64,000 nucleotides of DNA from Thermodesulfatator indicus DSM 15286 (GCF_000217795.1 NC_015681.1:1231244-1295243); one strand, 5' to 3'; shown: positions 1-8,515, numbered from the stretch's first letter. Translations and numbers: made by a program. Notes: generated from the letters alone by a model not told the origin.

Positions 1-269
1 ACCGCTGTCTCTACGGTGCCGTGGCCAGAAATCACTATAACGGGAAGATCAGGGCTTTCTTTACGAAGTGTTTTAAGAAGCTTTAAGCCGTCCTGGTCTG
101 GCAACCAGACGTCAAGGATAAGGAGGTCGGGTTGCTCTTGTTTGACTTTCTGTAAGCCTTCGGCTGCATTTTTAGCCGTAATAACCTGATAGCCTTCGTC
201 TTCTAAGATATCTGCCAGGCTTTCTAATATGGCCTCTTCGTCATCTATAACCAGGATTTTTTCATTCAT
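1..269 (-). CDS. ntrX: NtrX-type response regulator, N-terminal part
   Basis: This is the start of a response regulator and continues past the left edge; about 89 residues are visible. They form a receiver domain that opens MNEKILVIDDEEAI, with the acidic pair (DDE) near residues 9-11, the phosphoacceptor Asp in LILDVWLPDQDG, and the conserved switch Ser in VISGHG. LDVWLP-DGL is typical of the NtrX branch of NtrC-like sigma-54 activators, but the AAA and DNA-binding domains are outside the window. Its ATG overlaps the TGA of the upstream kinase gene (ATGA), so the two are translationally coupled and form one two-component system. The NtrX name rests on this pairing and the receiver sequence. 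Confidence 0.85.
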   Translation of the reverse strand, partial: MNEKILVIDDEEAILESLADILEDEGYQVITAKNAAEGLQKVKQEQPDLLILDVWLPDQDGLKLLKTLRKESPDLPVIVISGHGTVETA

Positions 270-2443
270 AAGGTCTTAGGTAGCTCGATGATAAATTTGG
301 CTCCTTTTGGGTGATTATCTTCTGCCCAGATTTTTCCCCGATGTTCTTGAACAATAGAGTTTACGATGGCCAGCCCCAGCCCGCTACCCCCATTGGCTGA
401 AAAATAGGGCTCAAAAAGTCTTCCACGGATTTCTGGGGCCACGCCTTCACCGGTATCAGCTACTTCTATTCTCAGGCGACCATTTTGCTCAAAAATGTTT
501 ACCTGGATTTTTCCCTGGCGATTCATAGCCCGGATAGCGTTGTCAAAGAGGTTTAAAAAAACCCGTTTTATTTGCTCTTTATCAAATATGGCCTTAGAAG
601 AACCATTTACATTTAAACTAAATTCCACTTGAGGATGACCTTCTCTATAAAGATCAATAACCTCTCGGGCTATCTGAGCGATATCACCCTTTTCAGCCTT
701 AAGTGACGGCAAACGGGCAAAGGCTGAAAACTCGTTTACGAGATGTTTTAATTCTTCTACCTGTTTTTCGATGGTAGAAGTGCAGCGCTCAAGAATCTTT
801 TGTTCGTCTTCAGGAAGTTTTCCTGCCAGACGTTTTCTAAGGCGCTGGGCCGAAAGCTGAATTGGTGTCAAGGGATTTTTAACTTCGTGGGCAATACGGC
901 GGGCTACCTCTCGCCAGGCTGCCAGCCGTTGTACCCTTTCTTTTTCCGTTACATCTTCAAGTAAACACAAGTAGCCTACGTTTTCTCCTGTTTCCGATTC
1001 AAGAAGAGTTATGGTTACTAAAAGGGTTATTGGCTTACGGCGTAATTCTACCTTGACTGTTTGCTGAACCAACTTTTGGGGAGAGCTTTTAGCTTTTAAG
1101 AGCAATTCTTGAGCCATTTCAAAGTATTCTTCCGGTAAGAGTTTTCTTATCTCCTGACCGATGAGGCGTTCTGGGTAAGCCCCCAACAGCTTGGCGGCCA
1201 TGCGATTGATAAAAGTAACCCGACCTTGGTGGTCAAGAGCAATCACTCCAGCGGTAACATTGGCCAGCAGAGTTTCAAGATACCAGGTACGCCGGCTAAG
1301 CTCTATGTTGATTTCCTGTAACGCGGCTGTGGTTTCTTCAACTTTCTGGCGATATTCTTTTAGCTCTTTGGTCATACGGCGGAAAGCCCTGACGAGATGT
1401 CCTACTTCATCAGCTGTTTCTTCAGGCAGCTCCACGTCAAAGTTGCCACTGGCAATCTGCTGAGTGGCTTCAGCTAGCGAGTGTACTGGTTCAGTTAGCC
1501 TCTTCGCAAAGCGCATACCAAACCAGATGGCCACAAAAAGGGTAAGAAGTGTGACCAAAAGCAGCATTAAAATAAGAGAAGATTTTAAAGGATCTTTGAA
1601 AAACTTGAGCTGTTGATAGGCTTCGATGCCTTTGCCCACTTCGCTTATAAGCTTTTCAATGCTAGGGTCTAGAAATAATCCACATGCTACGACTATTTTT
1701 TGCTGGCGATAGGTGGCAGGGATAAAAACCCTTAAAATCACTTTATTTTTCAGGGAACTGATTTTACTTGAAGGGGTATTTTTACTAATAACTTTTTCTA
1801 AAAGACCAGGAGAAATCCCAATGTTTTTAGGGAGAGGGCGGCTATAAGAGCCTTTAATGAGTTTTCCTGATGAAGAATAGATTTCGAGGGTATCAAGGTC
1901 TAATCTTTTTCGCCAGTAGCGAAGGTGTTTAGAAGACAAGCTTTTAGTCTCGGAAAGATAGCCATTGATAAATAGTTCGGCCTTATTAGTCAGTTCCTTT
2001 TCTTTTTCTTGGTAAATAGACTGGGCTTCAAATAGGGCTTCCTGTAAACTGCGGTCGAGATTGCTACTAAACCAGAAATCAAGGCTAGTTTCGATGAACT
2101 TAAAAGACACCATAAAAAGAAAAAGGGTAGGCACTAGAGCCAGGAAGATAAAAGCCACGGCAATGCGAGTGCGCAAACGTTCAGCAAATCGTCCCCTTGG
2201 GGTATCAAAAAAAAGCTTTAGCAAATTTCTGATTACTAAAAAGGCCACTAACAAAAGAAGAATAGCGTTTACTTGAAAGAGGATATAAGCAAGAAGATTT
2301 ATCTCCCGTGAAGGGATCTCGCGAAATATTTTAACTTCAAAAACTATGAGGACACCTAAGAGTAAAAAGGCAAAAAGAGCTATTAATAGCTCTCTTCGCC
2401 TTTTTCTTCTTTCTTGATCAAGGGTCTGTTGTTTTGAGGACAT
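266..2443 (-). CDS. ntrY: NtrY-family membrane sensor histidine kinase
   Basis: This 725-residue sensor kinase probably phosphorylates the NtrX-like regulator encoded just downstream. The N-terminal part has three hydrophobic helices (about residues 17-37, 48-70, 92-113), an extracytoplasmic loop, and a fourth helix near 290-312. A HAMP linker and a PAS domain (VTAGVIALDHQGRVTFINR) follow. The H-box is RIAHEVKNPLTPIQLSAQRL and the ATPase domain has an N box (NLFDNAIRAM), a G1 box (ADTGEGV) and a G2 box (GGSGLGLAIV). The HEVKNPLTPIQLSAQR form is characteristic of NtrY. NtrY/NtrX pairs are linked to nitrogen or redox responses in other bacteria; the signal here is unknown. Confidence 0.9.
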   Translation of the reverse strand: MSSKQQTLDQERRKRRRELLIALFAFLLLGVLIVFEVKIFREIPSREINLLAYILFQVNAILLLLVAFLVIRNLLKLFFDTPRGRFAERLRTRIAVAFIFLALVPTLFLFMVSFKFIETSLDFWFSSNLDRSLQEALFEAQSIYQEKEKELTNKAELFINGYLSETKSLSSKHLRYWRKRLDLDTLEIYSSSGKLIKGSYSRPLPKNIGISPGLLEKVISKNTPSSKISSLKNKVILRVFIPATYRQQKIVVACGLFLDPSIEKLISEVGKGIEAYQQLKFFKDPLKSSLILMLLLVTLLTLFVAIWFGMRFAKRLTEPVHSLAEATQQIASGNFDVELPEETADEVGHLVRAFRRMTKELKEYRQKVEETTAALQEINIELSRRTWYLETLLANVTAGVIALDHQGRVTFINRMAAKLLGAYPERLIGQEIRKLLPEEYFEMAQELLLKAKSSPQKLVQQTVKVELRRKPITLLVTITLLESETGENVGYLCLLEDVTEKERVQRLAAWREVARRIAHEVKNPLTPIQLSAQRLRKRLAGKLPEDEQKILERCTSTIEKQVEELKHLVNEFSAFARLPSLKAEKGDIAQIAREVIDLYREGHPQVEFSLNVNGSSKAIFDKEQIKRVFLNLFDNAIRAMNRQGKIQVNIFEQNGRLRIEVADTGEGVAPEIRGRLFEPYFSANGGSGLGLAIVNSIVQEHRGKIWAEDNHPKGAKFIIELPKTL

Positions 2444-2448
2444 TATTC

Positions 2449-3000
2449 TTAAAATTTAAAGCGAATAGTTACCCAATCAGATTCAATTTTACCGCCTCTA
2501 AAGATGAAACGTAAGATACGGGAAGGAAGATTGGGAGATATCTTTTGAAAAAGAATGGCTTTTATCTTTAAGCGGTAAAATTGTTTAGGCTTAAGAAGAT
2601 TTAACGGTATGACTGGAATATTCTTGACATCTCCAGCAAGGTGTAAGGCCTCTTTAAGAGAGCTTACGGCTTTTGGCGGAGAAGAAGAACCCACTAACTG
2701 GACTAAATAGACTTTTTTTACGGCATCGTAATAGATCTCTCGCAGGACGATGTGATAAAGTAATCTTTCGTCCCACCAGAAACGTTTTGGCCGTTCTAAA
2801 ACAATCTCAAATTGCAGACGCACAGGTATCCCATGATGAAGAGCAGCGTCCAATTTGGTCACAGGGAGTTTAGTAAGATTCCAGGAACAAACGAGATAGC
2901 CGTTTTCTGAGCCAAGGGTAAGATTTTTAATAGAAAAGGCCTGTCCGCTTTGAGCTTTTAATAAAAACAAGAAAACAACTACAAAAAAAATCTTTTTCAA
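2449..3000 (-). CDS. DUF4390-type secreted protein
   Basis: This 183-residue protein has an N-terminal signal peptide (MKKIFFVVVFLFLLK, cleavage probably after QSGQA) and no other membrane segment, so it is likely periplasmic. The mature part is mostly beta-strand, with features remembered from DUF4390 proteins: a GIPVRLQFEI stretch and an RPKRFWWDE motif before repeated short strands. DUF4390 genes commonly sit next to ntrY/ntrX, as here, with only 5 nt to the kinase start. That suggests a role in the signal the NtrY kinase senses, but the function is unknown. The family name comes from recognition of motifs and context, not from a search. Confidence 0.7.
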   Translation of the reverse strand: MKKIFFVVVFLFLLKAQSGQAFSIKNLTLGSENGYLVCSWNLTKLPVTKLDAALHHGIPVRLQFEIVLERPKRFWWDERLLYHIVLREIYYDAVKKVYLVQLVGSSSPPKAVSSLKEALHLAGDVKNIPVIPLNLLKPKQFYRLKIKAILFQKISPNLPSRILRFIFRGGKIESDWVTIRFKF

Positions 3001-3002
3001 AA

Positions 3003-3530
3003 CTACCAGTACTCCTTAAGAATTACTTCTTCTAGTGGTTTGCGACTGCTTTTTTGGTCTCTGGTCTTGGGGTGTCCCAGGGCAACAACTGCCATCAATT
3101 CTAAATTCTCAGGAAGATCAAGACTTTGGCGTACCTCTTCGGCATTTTTTAAAATTTCTCCAAGCCACACGGCTCCAAGCCCAAGGGCATGGGCCGCAAG
3201 AAGCATATTTTCAATACAGGCTCCCATGGCTTGGTGATCTTTTACTTCGTGGTACATAGCATTTTTATCCACAAATACAGCTATAACTACTGGAGCATTT
3301 TTTATGATTTCGCCATAACGGGTAAGTTCAGCCAGTTCTAGGCGTTTGTTTTGATCCTGGACAATAACAAAGCGCCAGGGCTGATTATTAAGCCCAGAGG
3401 GCGCCCAGGTGCCAGCTTTTATTATTTCGTAAACGAGTTCTTTGGAAACTGGTTCTTCAGTGTAGTTTCGGACACTTCTTCTGGTATAAATGGCCTCAAG
3501 TACCGGGTTTTCAAATTTAGTTCTCTCCAT
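3003..3530 (-). CDS. nitroreductase family FMN-dependent oxidoreductase
   Basis: A 175-residue single-domain nitroreductase. The N-terminal RRSVRNYTEEPVS is the family's FMN-phosphate contact region, WAPSGLNNQPWRFVIV is the second FMN-binding segment, and GLGAVWLGE plus the late ALGHPK complete the fold. Such enzymes are cytoplasmic flavoproteins using NAD(P)H; the substrate cannot be read from sequence. The start is the ATG at 3530, which overlaps the end of the preceding flavodoxin-like gene by 14 nt, so both flavoproteins are likely co-expressed. It ends 2 nt before the DUF4390 gene begins. Confidence 0.88.
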   Translation of the reverse strand: MERTKFENPVLEAIYTRRSVRNYTEEPVSKELVYEIIKAGTWAPSGLNNQPWRFVIVQDQNKRLELAELTRYGEIIKNAPVVIAVFVDKNAMYHEVKDHQAMGACIENMLLAAHALGLGAVWLGEILKNAEEVRQSLDLPENLELMAVVALGHPKTRDQKSSRKPLEEVILKEYW

Positions 3531-4206
3531 GGCTTTTCTCGTAAGCCTCCTTTTCGTCTAAAATTTGACGACGTATCTTTTCCAGAAGTTCTTTATCGTC
3601 AAGGTAGCTCAAAGGGCCATTTAATCCCTTTAGTTTGGCGGCAAGGCCGGTGGCCAGAAGCCCTACGTTAACGGCGTCCATAACCGCCCGGTCATCATAA
3701 ATGGCCTTATTAGCCATACGAGAATAGGCGTGGGACCAAGGAGCAATAATGGCTCCCATGGCGTTTAACACCGTGAGCAAATACCCTCCGGCCATAGTGA
3801 GCCCTGCGTCTGCACCCACAGTAATAGCTCCAACGACCTTTCCTTCCATATAGCTTGGCTCACCGTAAGCCACCATATTTTCAAGACAGGTTATACGATC
3901 TATCAGGTTTTTCATAACCCCTGAAGGGGCATACCAGTAAACCGGAGTGGCAAAAATAATAACCTCAGCTTGATTTATTTCTAAAAGTACTTCTTTGCCG
4001 AAATCTTCAAAAATACAGGGGAAGCGACAATTTGGATCTTCTTCCTGAATACATCCTTTGCATGGCTTTATTTCGCCATCATAAAGGGATATTAATTTGG
4101 TCTGGGCTCCTGCCTCTTTAGCCCCAAGAAGAGCCGCCCGGAGAAGCTGACTTGAACCACCGAAAGGTCTTGGGGAACCTAAAATTCCTAATACTGAAAC
4201 AGACAT
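3517..4206 (-). CDS. flavodoxin-fold NAD(P)H-dependent FMN reductase / iron-sulfur flavoprotein
   Basis: This 229-residue protein begins with the family's phosphate-binding loop, LGILGSPRPFGGSS, and has the FMN contact ATPVYWYAPSGVMKNLIDR. Between them, PCKGCIQEEDPNCRFPC holds four cysteines; iron-sulfur flavoproteins of sulfate reducers and methanogens have a compact Cys cluster here, so an Fe-S site is possible but not proven by spacing. The C-terminal half (GADAGLTMAGGYL, then MGAIIAPWSHAY) fits the NADPH-dependent FMN reductase class. Its start lies next to the stop of speE, and its end overlaps the nitroreductase. The role is probably electron transfer or quinone/nitro reduction. Confidence 0.8.
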   Translation of the reverse strand: MSVSVLGILGSPRPFGGSSQLLRAALLGAKEAGAQTKLISLYDGEIKPCKGCIQEEDPNCRFPCIFEDFGKEVLLEINQAEVIIFATPVYWYAPSGVMKNLIDRITCLENMVAYGEPSYMEGKVVGAITVGADAGLTMAGGYLLTVLNAMGAIIAPWSHAYSRMANKAIYDDRAVMDAVNVGLLATGLAAKLKGLNGPLSYLDDKELLEKIRRQILDEKEAYEKSHGEN

Positions 4207-5100
4207 TTATTTCAATACCTCCTGCCAGAATTTAGGAATAGAAAAAGAAGCGCGATGAACCTCGTGGGTGTAGTACTTAGTATCTTCAAGAGCAGGACGC
4301 CTTGGTTCAATTGGAGTCTCTCCTTGGGCCCGCAAAATATAGGCATTGTCTCCGCCAAAAGAGGGGATATCGGCCCGGTAACAGTAAACCTCGTCCTGGC
4401 CGTAAACCTTGACAAAGGTTTCATAGGTCCAGGCAAGTACGTTTTTCATGGTAAAAGGAGTAGCTGCCTGCTGAACTATTAAACCCTCAGGAGCAAGTGC
4501 CTTTAAAAGTTCATGGAACTCCTGACTGAAAAGAGAATGAGAAAGTTCAATTGTTTTACCTTCAGGAGAAATATCAGGGTCTGTGGAGTCAATTATTACT
4601 AGGTCAAAATGTTTTTTTTCTTTTACGTAATCTTCTACCAATTTATAAGCATCGGTTATCAAAAGTTTTAAGCGAGGATCCTCCCCAGGCATAAGCTCTG
4701 GAAAGTATTCTTTTACTATTTCTGGCACGTGGGGGTCTATATCAGCGATAATAATTTCTTCAATATCCGGGTATTTGAGTAGTTCTCGGGCAGCACCAAA
4801 GTCTCCACCACCACAAATTAAAACGCGTTTGATTTTTCCTTCTTCACGGGCCTGAACCGGAATGTGAACCAGGGCTTCATGATAAATAAACTCGTCTCGA
4901 GTGGTAAACTGAAGAGTACCATTAAGAAATAAAATACGCCCCCAGAAGGGATGTTCCATAACGTAGAGAGTCTGCGCACCACCTTCAGAGTGGATAATGT
5001 TTCCATGATAAACGTAAAAAAAGTCTTTTTGTACCGGCTCTCCTAGGATGAGACGAATTCCTTTTCCTTCAGTGGGCAAGGAGTTTGCCATAATGGCCAT
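4207..5100 (-). CDS. speE: spermidine synthase (polyamine aminopropyltransferase)
   Basis: A 297-residue aminopropyltransferase that moves the aminopropyl group of decarboxylated S-adenosylmethionine onto putrescine or a related diamine. The family motifs are present: a beta-strand N-terminal domain with HPFWGRILFLNGTLQ and YHEALVHIP, the nucleotide-binding ICGGGDFGAARELLKYP, and the catalytic-loop VIIDSTDPD. Polyamines are abundant in thermophiles, so the substrate may be larger than putrescine. The first ATG (5100) is chosen because GGAGG lies 7 nt upstream; the second Met is four codons later. No S-adenosylmethionine decarboxylase is in the window. Confidence 0.92.
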   Translation of the reverse strand: MAIMANSLPTEGKGIRLILGEPVQKDFFYVYHGNIIHSEGGAQTLYVMEHPFWGRILFLNGTLQFTTRDEFIYHEALVHIPVQAREEGKIKRVLICGGGDFGAARELLKYPDIEEIIIADIDPHVPEIVKEYFPELMPGEDPRLKLLITDAYKLVEDYVKEKKHFDLVIIDSTDPDISPEGKTIELSHSLFSQEFHELLKALAPEGLIVQQAATPFTMKNVLAWTYETFVKVYGQDEVYCYRADIPSFGGDNAYILRAQGETPIEPRRPALEDTKYYTHEVHRASFSIPKFWQEVLK

Positions 5101-5575
5101 AAAGCAGCCTCCATAAATAAGATTTCTCTTGATTTTGGCAATTTTGTTTCAAAGATAGCCTAAGCTTAATTAAGAGCAAAGCTTTATTTTAAAGCTTAGC
5201 GGGAATCTAGGGTAGCTTTCCATAGTCTTGAAATCTGAATCTATTTTACCCCGATGGTAAAAGACAAGAAGCCAAGAGCACAGCTATCAAGCGCAAACCC
5301 ATCGACCCATTAACGTATTAACCTAGGTGCGTACGGAGTCCCAATAAATAAGTGGGAATCTAAGGAGAGGTAAAGGTTTTAGCCCATTTTTGCGCTCAAG
5401 GCTGAAATACCAAGGAACTTTGAGAAATTTAATATTTGCTGATAAAAAACGCTCCTAATTTAAATTAAAATGATAAAATTCGGTTTTTCAATTTTCAAAG
5501 ATTAGGTATAAATGCTTTAACCTAGCACAAAAGCAAATTTGAGTTGAGAATCACAAATTTTTAAGGAGGTGTACG
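5101..5575. other. intergenic region between divergent speE and sat
   Basis: No gene is seen in these 475 bases. They must hold the promoters of both divergent genes. A clustered set of inverted repeats lies at 5160-5199. For sat, a weak candidate pair is TTTTCA at 5485-5490 and TATAAA at 5507-5512 (16-base spacer). The sat ribosome site AAGGAGGTG ends 5 nt before its ATG. A short GGGAATCTA word occurs near 5200 and again near 5353. No riboswitch pattern was recognised. Confidence 0.5.
5160..5199. repeat. interlocking palindromes upstream of sat and speE
   Basis: AAGCTTTA-TTT-TAAAGCTT (5179-5197) is a perfect 8-bp inverted repeat. A wider pair, CTAAGCTT at 5160 and AAGCTTAG at 5192, encloses it, and CTTAATTAAG (5165-5174) is itself a palindrome. 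The AT-rich arms and the position between two divergent genes suit a regulator operator better than a terminator, but no known operator is recognised. Confidence 0.45.
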
Positions 5576-6934
5576 ATGTCGAGGTTTTTAATCCAACGTC
5601 CCCTGCCTCATGGAGGTAGATTAGTAGAAAGGGTCATCACTGACAAAGAAGCTGCCAAAAAGATGATCAAAGGCTGCCCTTCCTACGACATTAAGCCCAC
5701 TCTTCACTATGAAACCGGTGTCCCTGTGCGCAATGTCTATCGTGAGATTATGTCTATCTGCTACGGCTTTTTCAGCCCGGTAGAAGGTTCTATGAAGCAG
5801 GCTGAGGTAGAAAGAATTCTTAAAGAGCGTCGTCTTTTGAATGAATGGATTTTCCCTTATCCGTTAGTTTTTGACATTAGCGAAGAAGATTTTAAAAAGC
5901 TTGGTGTAGGTGCTGGAGACCGCCTGGTTTTAAATCTCAAAGGCAAACCTTTTGCCATTCTTGATATTGAAGAAGTCTGGCGCATTGATAATCCTGAAGA
6001 ACTTGCTCACTTAACTTTTGGTACCCCTGAGCGCAACCCCGAAGTAGTCAAAGAGCCCTTTAACAAAAAACATCCCGGTTGGGTTATTTATCGCAGCTTA
6101 CAGCCAGTAGTTTTGGCTGGTAAATACACCATTATTAATGAGCCCAAGATGAGGCCTCCTTTCGATAGGTTCTGGTATCCGCCGCGCAAGAGCCGTGAAG
6201 AATTTGATCGCCGTGGCTGGCGTACAGTTATCAACCACCAGACCCGTAACGTTCCCCACGTAGGTCACGAATTTTTGATGAAATGCGCGGCTTTTACCGG
6301 TGACGTTGAACCCTGCCACGGTATTTTGGTAAACGCGGTTATTGGTGTGAAGCGCCGTGGTGACTATCCTGACGAAGCTATCGTTGAAGGCCACGAGGCT
6401 GTTAATAAGGGCGGTTATATCAAACCTGAGCGTCATCTCCCCACCATTGTTCTTTGGGATATGCGCTATGGTAACCCGCTTGAGTCCTTGCTCCACGGTA
6501 TTATCCGTCAGAACATGGGTTGCACCCACCATATGTTTGGGCGTGACCACGCGGCTGTCGGTGAATACTACGACAAGTGGGCTACCCAGATCCTCTGGAC
6601 CAAGGGTATTCCGAGCTTTGGTTTTCCTGCTCCTCCAACAGATGTTCCTTACGGGCTTGATATCAGGCCTCAGAATATGCGCGAATTTTCTTATTGCCCC
6701 ACTTGTAAAGAAATGGCTTACTCTGAAACTTGTGGCCACAAGCGCGAAAAGCTCTCTGGAAGCTTTCTCCGTGGCATGGTAGCTGAAGGTGTTCAGCCGC
6801 CTAGCATTATCATGCGTCCTGAGGTTTACAAAGTAATTGTCAAATGGTGGAAGCACTTTGGTTATCCGTTCTGCAACGAAAAGTATGTCGTCAACAAGGA
6901 AAAAGAACTTGAAGTTGACCTTGAAGACCTTTAA
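5576..6934 (+). CDS. sat: sulfate adenylyltransferase (ATP sulfurylase)
   Basis: A 452-residue ATP sulfurylase, the cytoplasmic enzyme that activates sulfate to adenosine phosphosulfate, the first step of dissimilatory sulfate reduction. The catalytic motif QTRNVPHVGHE lies near residues 222-232 (the QxRNPxHxxH region) and GRDHAAVGEYY near 322. The C-terminal part has CPTCKEMAYSETCGHK (about 374-389), a zinc-type cysteine/histidine cluster known from homodimeric bacterial and archaeal enzymes. No APS kinase domain is attached, as expected for the dissimilatory form. The ribosome site AAGGAGGTG precedes the ATG. A short unknown gene follows 30 nt later, then a terminator, so this is a two-gene unit. 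AprAB and Dsr genes are not in the window. Confidence 0.97.
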   Translation: MSRFLIQRPLPHGGRLVERVITDKEAAKKMIKGCPSYDIKPTLHYETGVPVRNVYREIMSICYGFFSPVEGSMKQAEVERILKERRLLNEWIFPYPLVFDISEEDFKKLGVGAGDRLVLNLKGKPFAILDIEEVWRIDNPEELAHLTFGTPERNPEVVKEPFNKKHPGWVIYRSLQPVVLAGKYTIINEPKMRPPFDRFWYPPRKSREEFDRRGWRTVINHQTRNVPHVGHEFLMKCAAFTGDVEPCHGILVNAVIGVKRRGDYPDEAIVEGHEAVNKGGYIKPERHLPTIVLWDMRYGNPLESLLHGIIRQNMGCTHHMFGRDHAAVGEYYDKWATQILWTKGIPSFGFPAPPTDVPYGLDIRPQNMREFSYCPTCKEMAYSETCGHKREKLSGSFLRGMVAEGVQPPSIIMRPEVYKVIVKWWKHFGYPFCNEKYVVNKEKELEVDLEDL

Positions 6935-6964
6935 AGAAAACAACCTTTAAAAAGGAGGACGAAA

Positions 6965-7321
6965 ATGGGTGAATATTTCATTGTGGTCCTTTTGGACGAA
7001 AACCGGTTGTCTAAAATAAAAGGCACCGATTTAGAAAAACACATTAAATATATGTTTGGTGGAGAGCTTAGGCTTATTGAAGTGCCTGTTAATGAAGAAC
7101 TTAAGAATAAAATTCTTCAGGAGTTTGATACTGCTCGGGTTGACTCCCGTGGGGCTATTACCGACTTACCCGTAGCTTTCATGAGAGAGCTTTTTAATCA
7201 GATCGTTGAAAAGAAGTCTCTTGGCCCTGAGGTGATAGAGGCTGTGCTTCAGAAGGTTGACGAGATTAAAGAAGCGGCGGCGAAAGAATCTGAATATCTT
7301 CCTCCGCCAGAAATAGACTAA
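6965..7321 (+). CDS. uncharacterised small protein co-transcribed with sat
   Basis: A 118-residue soluble protein with no signal peptide or membrane helix, behind a strong ribosome site (AAAGGAGGACGAAA). It starts 30 nt after sat and ends 9 nt before a strong terminator, so it almost certainly shares the sat transcript. I do not recognise a domain. The N-terminal half alternates strands and helices (GEYFIVVLLDE, then MFGGELRLIEVPV); the C-terminal half is a charged helix (VIEAVLQKVDEIKEAAAKE) and a short PPPEID tail. No cysteines are present, so it is not an electron carrier. A partner or stability factor for ATP sulfurylase is a guess from position only. Confidence 0.85.
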   Translation: MGEYFIVVLLDENRLSKIKGTDLEKHIKYMFGGELRLIEVPVNEELKNKILQEFDTARVDSRGAITDLPVAFMRELFNQIVEKKSLGPEVIEAVLQKVDEIKEAAAKESEYLPPPEID

Positions 7322-7330
7322 AATCAGACA

Positions 7331-7360
7331 AAGAAGCCGCCTGCTGGCGGCTTCTTTTTT
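7331..7360 (+). terminator. intrinsic terminator of the sat operon
   Basis: AAGAAGCCGCC - TGCT - GGCGGCTTCTT forms a perfect 11-bp stem with a 4-nt loop, followed by more T residues up to 7360. The next gene's ATG begins at 7361, directly after the T tract. Confidence 0.93.
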
Positions 7361-8515
7361 ATGGTAAAGAGCGGCCTAGAAAGACTCCTTAAAGAATCTA
7401 GAAAAGATTTACTTGATAGACGTTTAGGTTTACTCTGCCATCAGGCCTCAATTCTTCCTAATTTAACTCCTGCCTGGGTAGCGTTAAAGGCCAAGTTTTC
7501 GCAAAAACTTAAACTACTTTTTTCTCCACAACATGGCCTTTTTGGTGAAAAACAGGCCAACATGATAGCTTCTTATGAAATCGTAGAACCTGAGACAGGA
7601 GTTCCTGTTATAAGCCTTTATGGACCGCGTCTTGCTCCTGAACCAGAGCATCTAGCTGAAATAGATATTCTTTTGGTTGACTTGCAAGATGTTGGGACGC
7701 GAGTCTATACCTATATCTGGACATTGCTGCTTACCATGAAAGCTTGTTCTAAAAACGGTGTCAAACTAATAGTTCTTGACCGCCCTAATCCTATTGGGGG
7801 CAAAATTGAAGGGCCAATTCTTGAAGAAAAATTTTTTTCTTTTGTAGGGTTAGCTCCTATTCCTATGAGGCACGGTCTAACTATAGGCGAGCTGGCTTTG
7901 TATCTCTGCCAAAAATTTTCTCTAGATTTGGAACTTGAGGTTATTCCCATGGAAGGATGGTCTCGTGACATGTTTTTTCCAGAAACAGGTCTTCCCTGGG
8001 TTTCCCCCTCGCCTAACATGCCGCGGTTTGAAACATCTCTAGTGTATCCCGGGCAGGTAATCCTTGAAGGGACCAATCTTTCTGAAGGACGCGGTACAAC
8101 AATGCCTTTTGAAGTATTTGGGGCCCCCTGGCTCAAGGTCTTGGCTCTTAAAGAATTTTTTTCTAAAATAGAAGGCATCAAAGTACAAATCATGCACTTT
8201 ATCCCCTGGTTTGATAAATGGGCAGGCAAATTGTGCCAAGGTATAAGACTTTGGATAAAAGAGCCTCAGACTTACCAGCCAGTTAAAACCACCCTTTTAA
8301 TGTTAAAGGAGGTTGCGGCTCAAAATCCTGAATTTACTTTTAGGTCCCCACCTTATGAATATGAATGGTCAAAAAGTCCATTTGACATTATAGTTGGGAA
8401 GGAAGAATTGCGGGAGGCCTTGATTACCCAAAACGAAGAACATATTTTGACTTTATTAGAAGAGGGGACTAAAGAATTTCAGGAAGAAGTAGAAGGTTTA
8501 AAACTTTATGTCTAG
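7361..8515 (+). CDS. DUF1343 / NamZ-like exo-beta-N-acetylmuramidase family protein
   Basis: This 384-residue protein belongs to the DUF1343 family, whose Bacillus member NamZ removes terminal N-acetylmuramic acid from peptidoglycan fragments. Family landmarks are LGLLCHQASI, FSPQHGLFGEKQA, LLVDLQDVGTRVYTYIWT, VLDRPNPIGG and PIPMRHGLTIGEL, then EGTNLSEGRGT. No signal peptide is visible, so a cytoplasmic muropeptide-recycling role is more likely than secretion. The ATG follows a terminator T tract with no ribosome site; the N-terminal residues nevertheless match the family's expected start, and there is no better downstream start. It overlaps the next gene by 8 nt. Confidence 0.83.
   Translation: MVKSGLERLLKESRKDLLDRRLGLLCHQASILPNLTPAWVALKAKFSQKLKLLFSPQHGLFGEKQANMIASYEIVEPETGVPVISLYGPRLAPEPEHLAEIDILLVDLQDVGTRVYTYIWTLLLTMKACSKNGVKLIVLDRPNPIGGKIEGPILEEKFFSFVGLAPIPMRHGLTIGELALYLCQKFSLDLELEVIPMEGWSRDMFFPETGLPWVSPSPNMPRFETSLVYPGQVILEGTNLSEGRGTTMPFEVFGAPWLKVLALKEFFSKIEGIKVQIMHFIPWFDKWAGKLCQGIRLWIKEPQTYQPVKTTLLMLKEVAAQNPEFTFRSPPYEYEWSKSPFDIIVGKEELREALITQNEEHILTLLEEGTKEFQEEVEGLKLYV

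Noticed and set aside
6098-6943. 281-residue frame antisense to sat
   Set aside because: It lies wholly within sat, whose motifs and ribosome site are clear; the frame is a by-product of codon use.
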